Below, piece after piece: positions 63,002-64,000 of a stretch of 64,000 nt of DNA. Position 1 is the stretch's first letter, and each line of letters opens with the position of its first letter. The DNA lies in contig JAHBUL010000013.1 in the NCBI GenBank assembly GCA_019638085.1, positions 1 through 64,000 on the forward strand, given 5' to 3'. The position numbers were made by a program, and so were the translations under genes. The notes below the pieces were generated by a model. The model was not told the origin of the DNA, did no database searches, and worked only from the letters and a program-made list of their open reading frames with translations. Source of the DNA: Flavobacteriales bacterium (lineage in GTDB: Bacteria; Bacteroidota; Bacteroidia; Flavobacteriales_F; PHOS-HE28).

Positions 63002-63026
63002 CAAATATAGTAAGGTTTCCTAACTA
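63002..63026 (-). promoter_or_regulatory. Promoter and operator of the thioredoxin-like gene
   Basis: On the minus strand TATATTTG (63009-63002) is an exact TAnnTTTG match. TAGTAAGG-TTT-CCTAACTA (63008-63026) is a 19-bp palindrome with one mismatch that touches the -7 element, a position suited for repression. Confidence 0.6.
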
Positions 63027-63049
63027 ATTAAATTTCGATGTGATATGAA

Positions 63050-63136
63050 CGGTACAGAGTACAGGGTAATGGATACCGGGTACGATGCCGTAGCACGTCC
63101 CGGTACCTATTACCCTGTACTCAATACCCTGTACCG
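63050..63136. repeat. Nested palindrome built from GTACAGGGTA words
   Basis: Three nested arm pairs: CGGTACAG (63050-63057)/CTGTACCG (63129-63136), AGTACAGGGTAAT (63058-63070)/ATTACCCTGTACT (63109-63121) and TACCGGG (63074-63080)/CCCGGTA (63099-63105). It lies just after the ribonucleotide reductase gene. The T-run on the minus strand comes before, not after, the hairpin. Confidence 0.7.
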
Positions 63137-63143
63137 AAAAAAC

Positions 63144-64000
63144 TCACCCGCACTTCGAGCTCCCGCAGCTCCTGCACTTCAGGCAGCCTTCCTCGTAGTA
63201 TACGCCTTCGCTGTCGCCGCAGTCGTTGCACTTGCGACCGCTGGCGCTGGTGCCGTCCGCGATGTAGCGTGAGAGTGCGCGGGCGATACCGTTCTTCCAC
63301 GTGTTCAGTGTAGCGTCGTAGAGGTTGAGGTTCACTACAGTGTCCACTACGTGTGGCACGGATACTCCTTGGCGCAGCATGCCGCTGATCAGGATCGCGT
63401 AGTTCCAGTACTCCTTGTCGAAGCTGCGGCTGAGGCCTTGGATGGTCACGCGATAGTCATCGCTATCGGCATATTCCAAGTCGTAAATGTTCTTTCCGCT
63501 CTTCTTGTCCTTGCGCTTATTCACCCATCCCTTCTCCACCCAATTGGGCAGTTGGAACACACCTTCGGCCTTACCCGTGAAGATCTCGTACGGTTTGCCA
63601 TCAAGTAGGCCCACCACGGCGATCCACGGCTCAAGTTCATTGTTGAAGCGGATCACATCGGCCTCCAGGACTTCCGGGCGCTTCATGTGCGGTACCGTGG
63701 CATCCTCCTTCTTGTCATTGGAGATGAGCACTCCGCTACGCGAACCATCGCGATACACGGTAACCCCCTTCAGGCCCATGTGCCATGCTTCGCGATAAAT
63801 GTTCCCCACCAGTTCGGCGCTCACGTCCGAAGGCAGGTTGATGGTACTGCTGATGCTGTGTGTGGTGTATTTCTGCACGGCGGCCTGTAGGCGTATGCGG
63901 TGATGCCAATCGATATCGTTGGCGGTGCTATTGGCATATGGGCTCTCCTTAATGTCGCTCTTGCCCGTGGCATTCATCCAGTCCACCAGCCGTGGGTGAT
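63144..64000 (-). CDS. nrdJ: Class II (B12-dependent) ribonucleotide reductase, C-terminal part
   Basis: The last about 285 residues of an adenosylcobalamin-dependent ribonucleotide reductase; the frame stays open through the window edge, so the gene is partial. Typical parts are YTTHSISSTINLPSDVSAEL, HMGLKGVTVYRDGSRSGVL and a C-terminal zinc-ribbon-like tail (RKCNDCGDSEGVYYEEGCLK, CRSCGSSKCG). The class II enzyme makes deoxyribonucleotides with or without oxygen, which suits a facultative nitrate respirer. Confidence 0.88.
   Translation of the reverse strand, partial: HPRLVDWMNATGKSDIKESPYANSTANDIDWHHRIRLQAAVQKYTTHSISSTINLPSDVSAELVGNIYREAWHMGLKGVTVYRDGSRSGVLISNDKKEDATVPHMKRPEVLEADVIRFNNELEPWIAVVGLLDGKPYEIFTGKAEGVFQLPNWVEKGWVNKRKDKKSGKNIYDLEYADSDDYRVTIQGLSRSFDKEYWNYAILISGMLRQGVSVPHVVDTVVNLNLYDATLNTWKNGIARALSRYIADGTSASGRKCNDCGDSEGVYYEEGCLKCRSCGSSKCG

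Noticed and set aside
1-64000. tRNA or rRNA genes
   Set aside because: No cloverleaf with a T-loop GTTCRANNC and CCA-proximal stem, nor any rRNA segment, was found by eye in the gene-free regions.

Overview
The window looks like a chromosomal piece of a GC-rich Bacteroidota bacterium, probably a Flavobacteriales-type denitrifier from an environmental or wastewater setting. The basis is indirect. Several secreted proteins end in type IX secretion (T9SS) C-terminal domains, SBBP beta-propeller proteins are present, and several promoters carry the Bacteroidota -7 motif TAnnTTTG. No rRNA, tRNA or single-copy marker is present to fix the species.

Layout. 1-1960: an AT-rich accessory patch with a broken EVE-HNH nuclease gene, a deletion derivative of a group II intron and two attC-like palindromes. 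2018-5404: queD/PTPS-like gene, tryptophanase and tyrosine phenol-lyase. 5573-16273: the respiratory nitrate reductase operon (cytochrome c, narG, narH, narJ, narI) on the minus strand, then on the plus strand a ModE-like regulator, moaE and a moaC-moaB fusion. 17106-27673: a block of secreted beta-propeller/T9SS proteins with tandem duplicates and remnants of further copies. 28019-35848: a defence-like accessory block with a type IIG restriction-modification gene, a low-GC four-gene cluster (HEPN-like, membrane, SH3) and a macrodomain-like protein. 35930-40207: a broken HIRAN gene, a LuxR-type regulator, a 21-bp minisatellite, an FN3 protein and several intergenic repeat families. 40208-44745: nitrate/nitrite transporter with an unusual inserted domain, TDT transporter, hemerythrin and moaA. 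44818-49385: an unknown conserved protein and nadA-nadB. 49524-56587: a TetR-controlled RND efflux operon. 56792-64000: small membrane/lipoproteins, OsmC, an NRDE (TANGO2-like) protein, a large protein with RNA-polymerase-alpha-CTD-like and sigma-4-like segments, a MarR regulator with a thioredoxin-like partner, and the C-terminal part of a class II ribonucleotide reductase.

How it works together. The core is a nitrate-respiration module: NarK-type import, NarGHJI reduction, a di-heme cytochrome c, molybdopterin synthesis (moaA, moaCB, moaE) and hemerythrin. Nine intergenic sites of the form TGAY-N4-RTCA precede these and neighbouring genes. In seven of them a match or near match to the -7 element lies a constant 32-34 bp (centre to centre) downstream, the geometry of class II activation by a CRP/FNR-type regulator. 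This inferred regulon also takes in nadAB, a protein family of unknown function, a 4-TM protein and OsmC. The regulator itself is not in the window.

The most unusual items are this phased regulon, the attC-like cassette with a group II intron beside it, the barrel-like domain inserted in the nitrate transporter, the low-GC cluster at 32.1-34.8 kb, and families of short palindromic or word-like intergenic repeats, one of which places a stop codon in a HIRAN gene.
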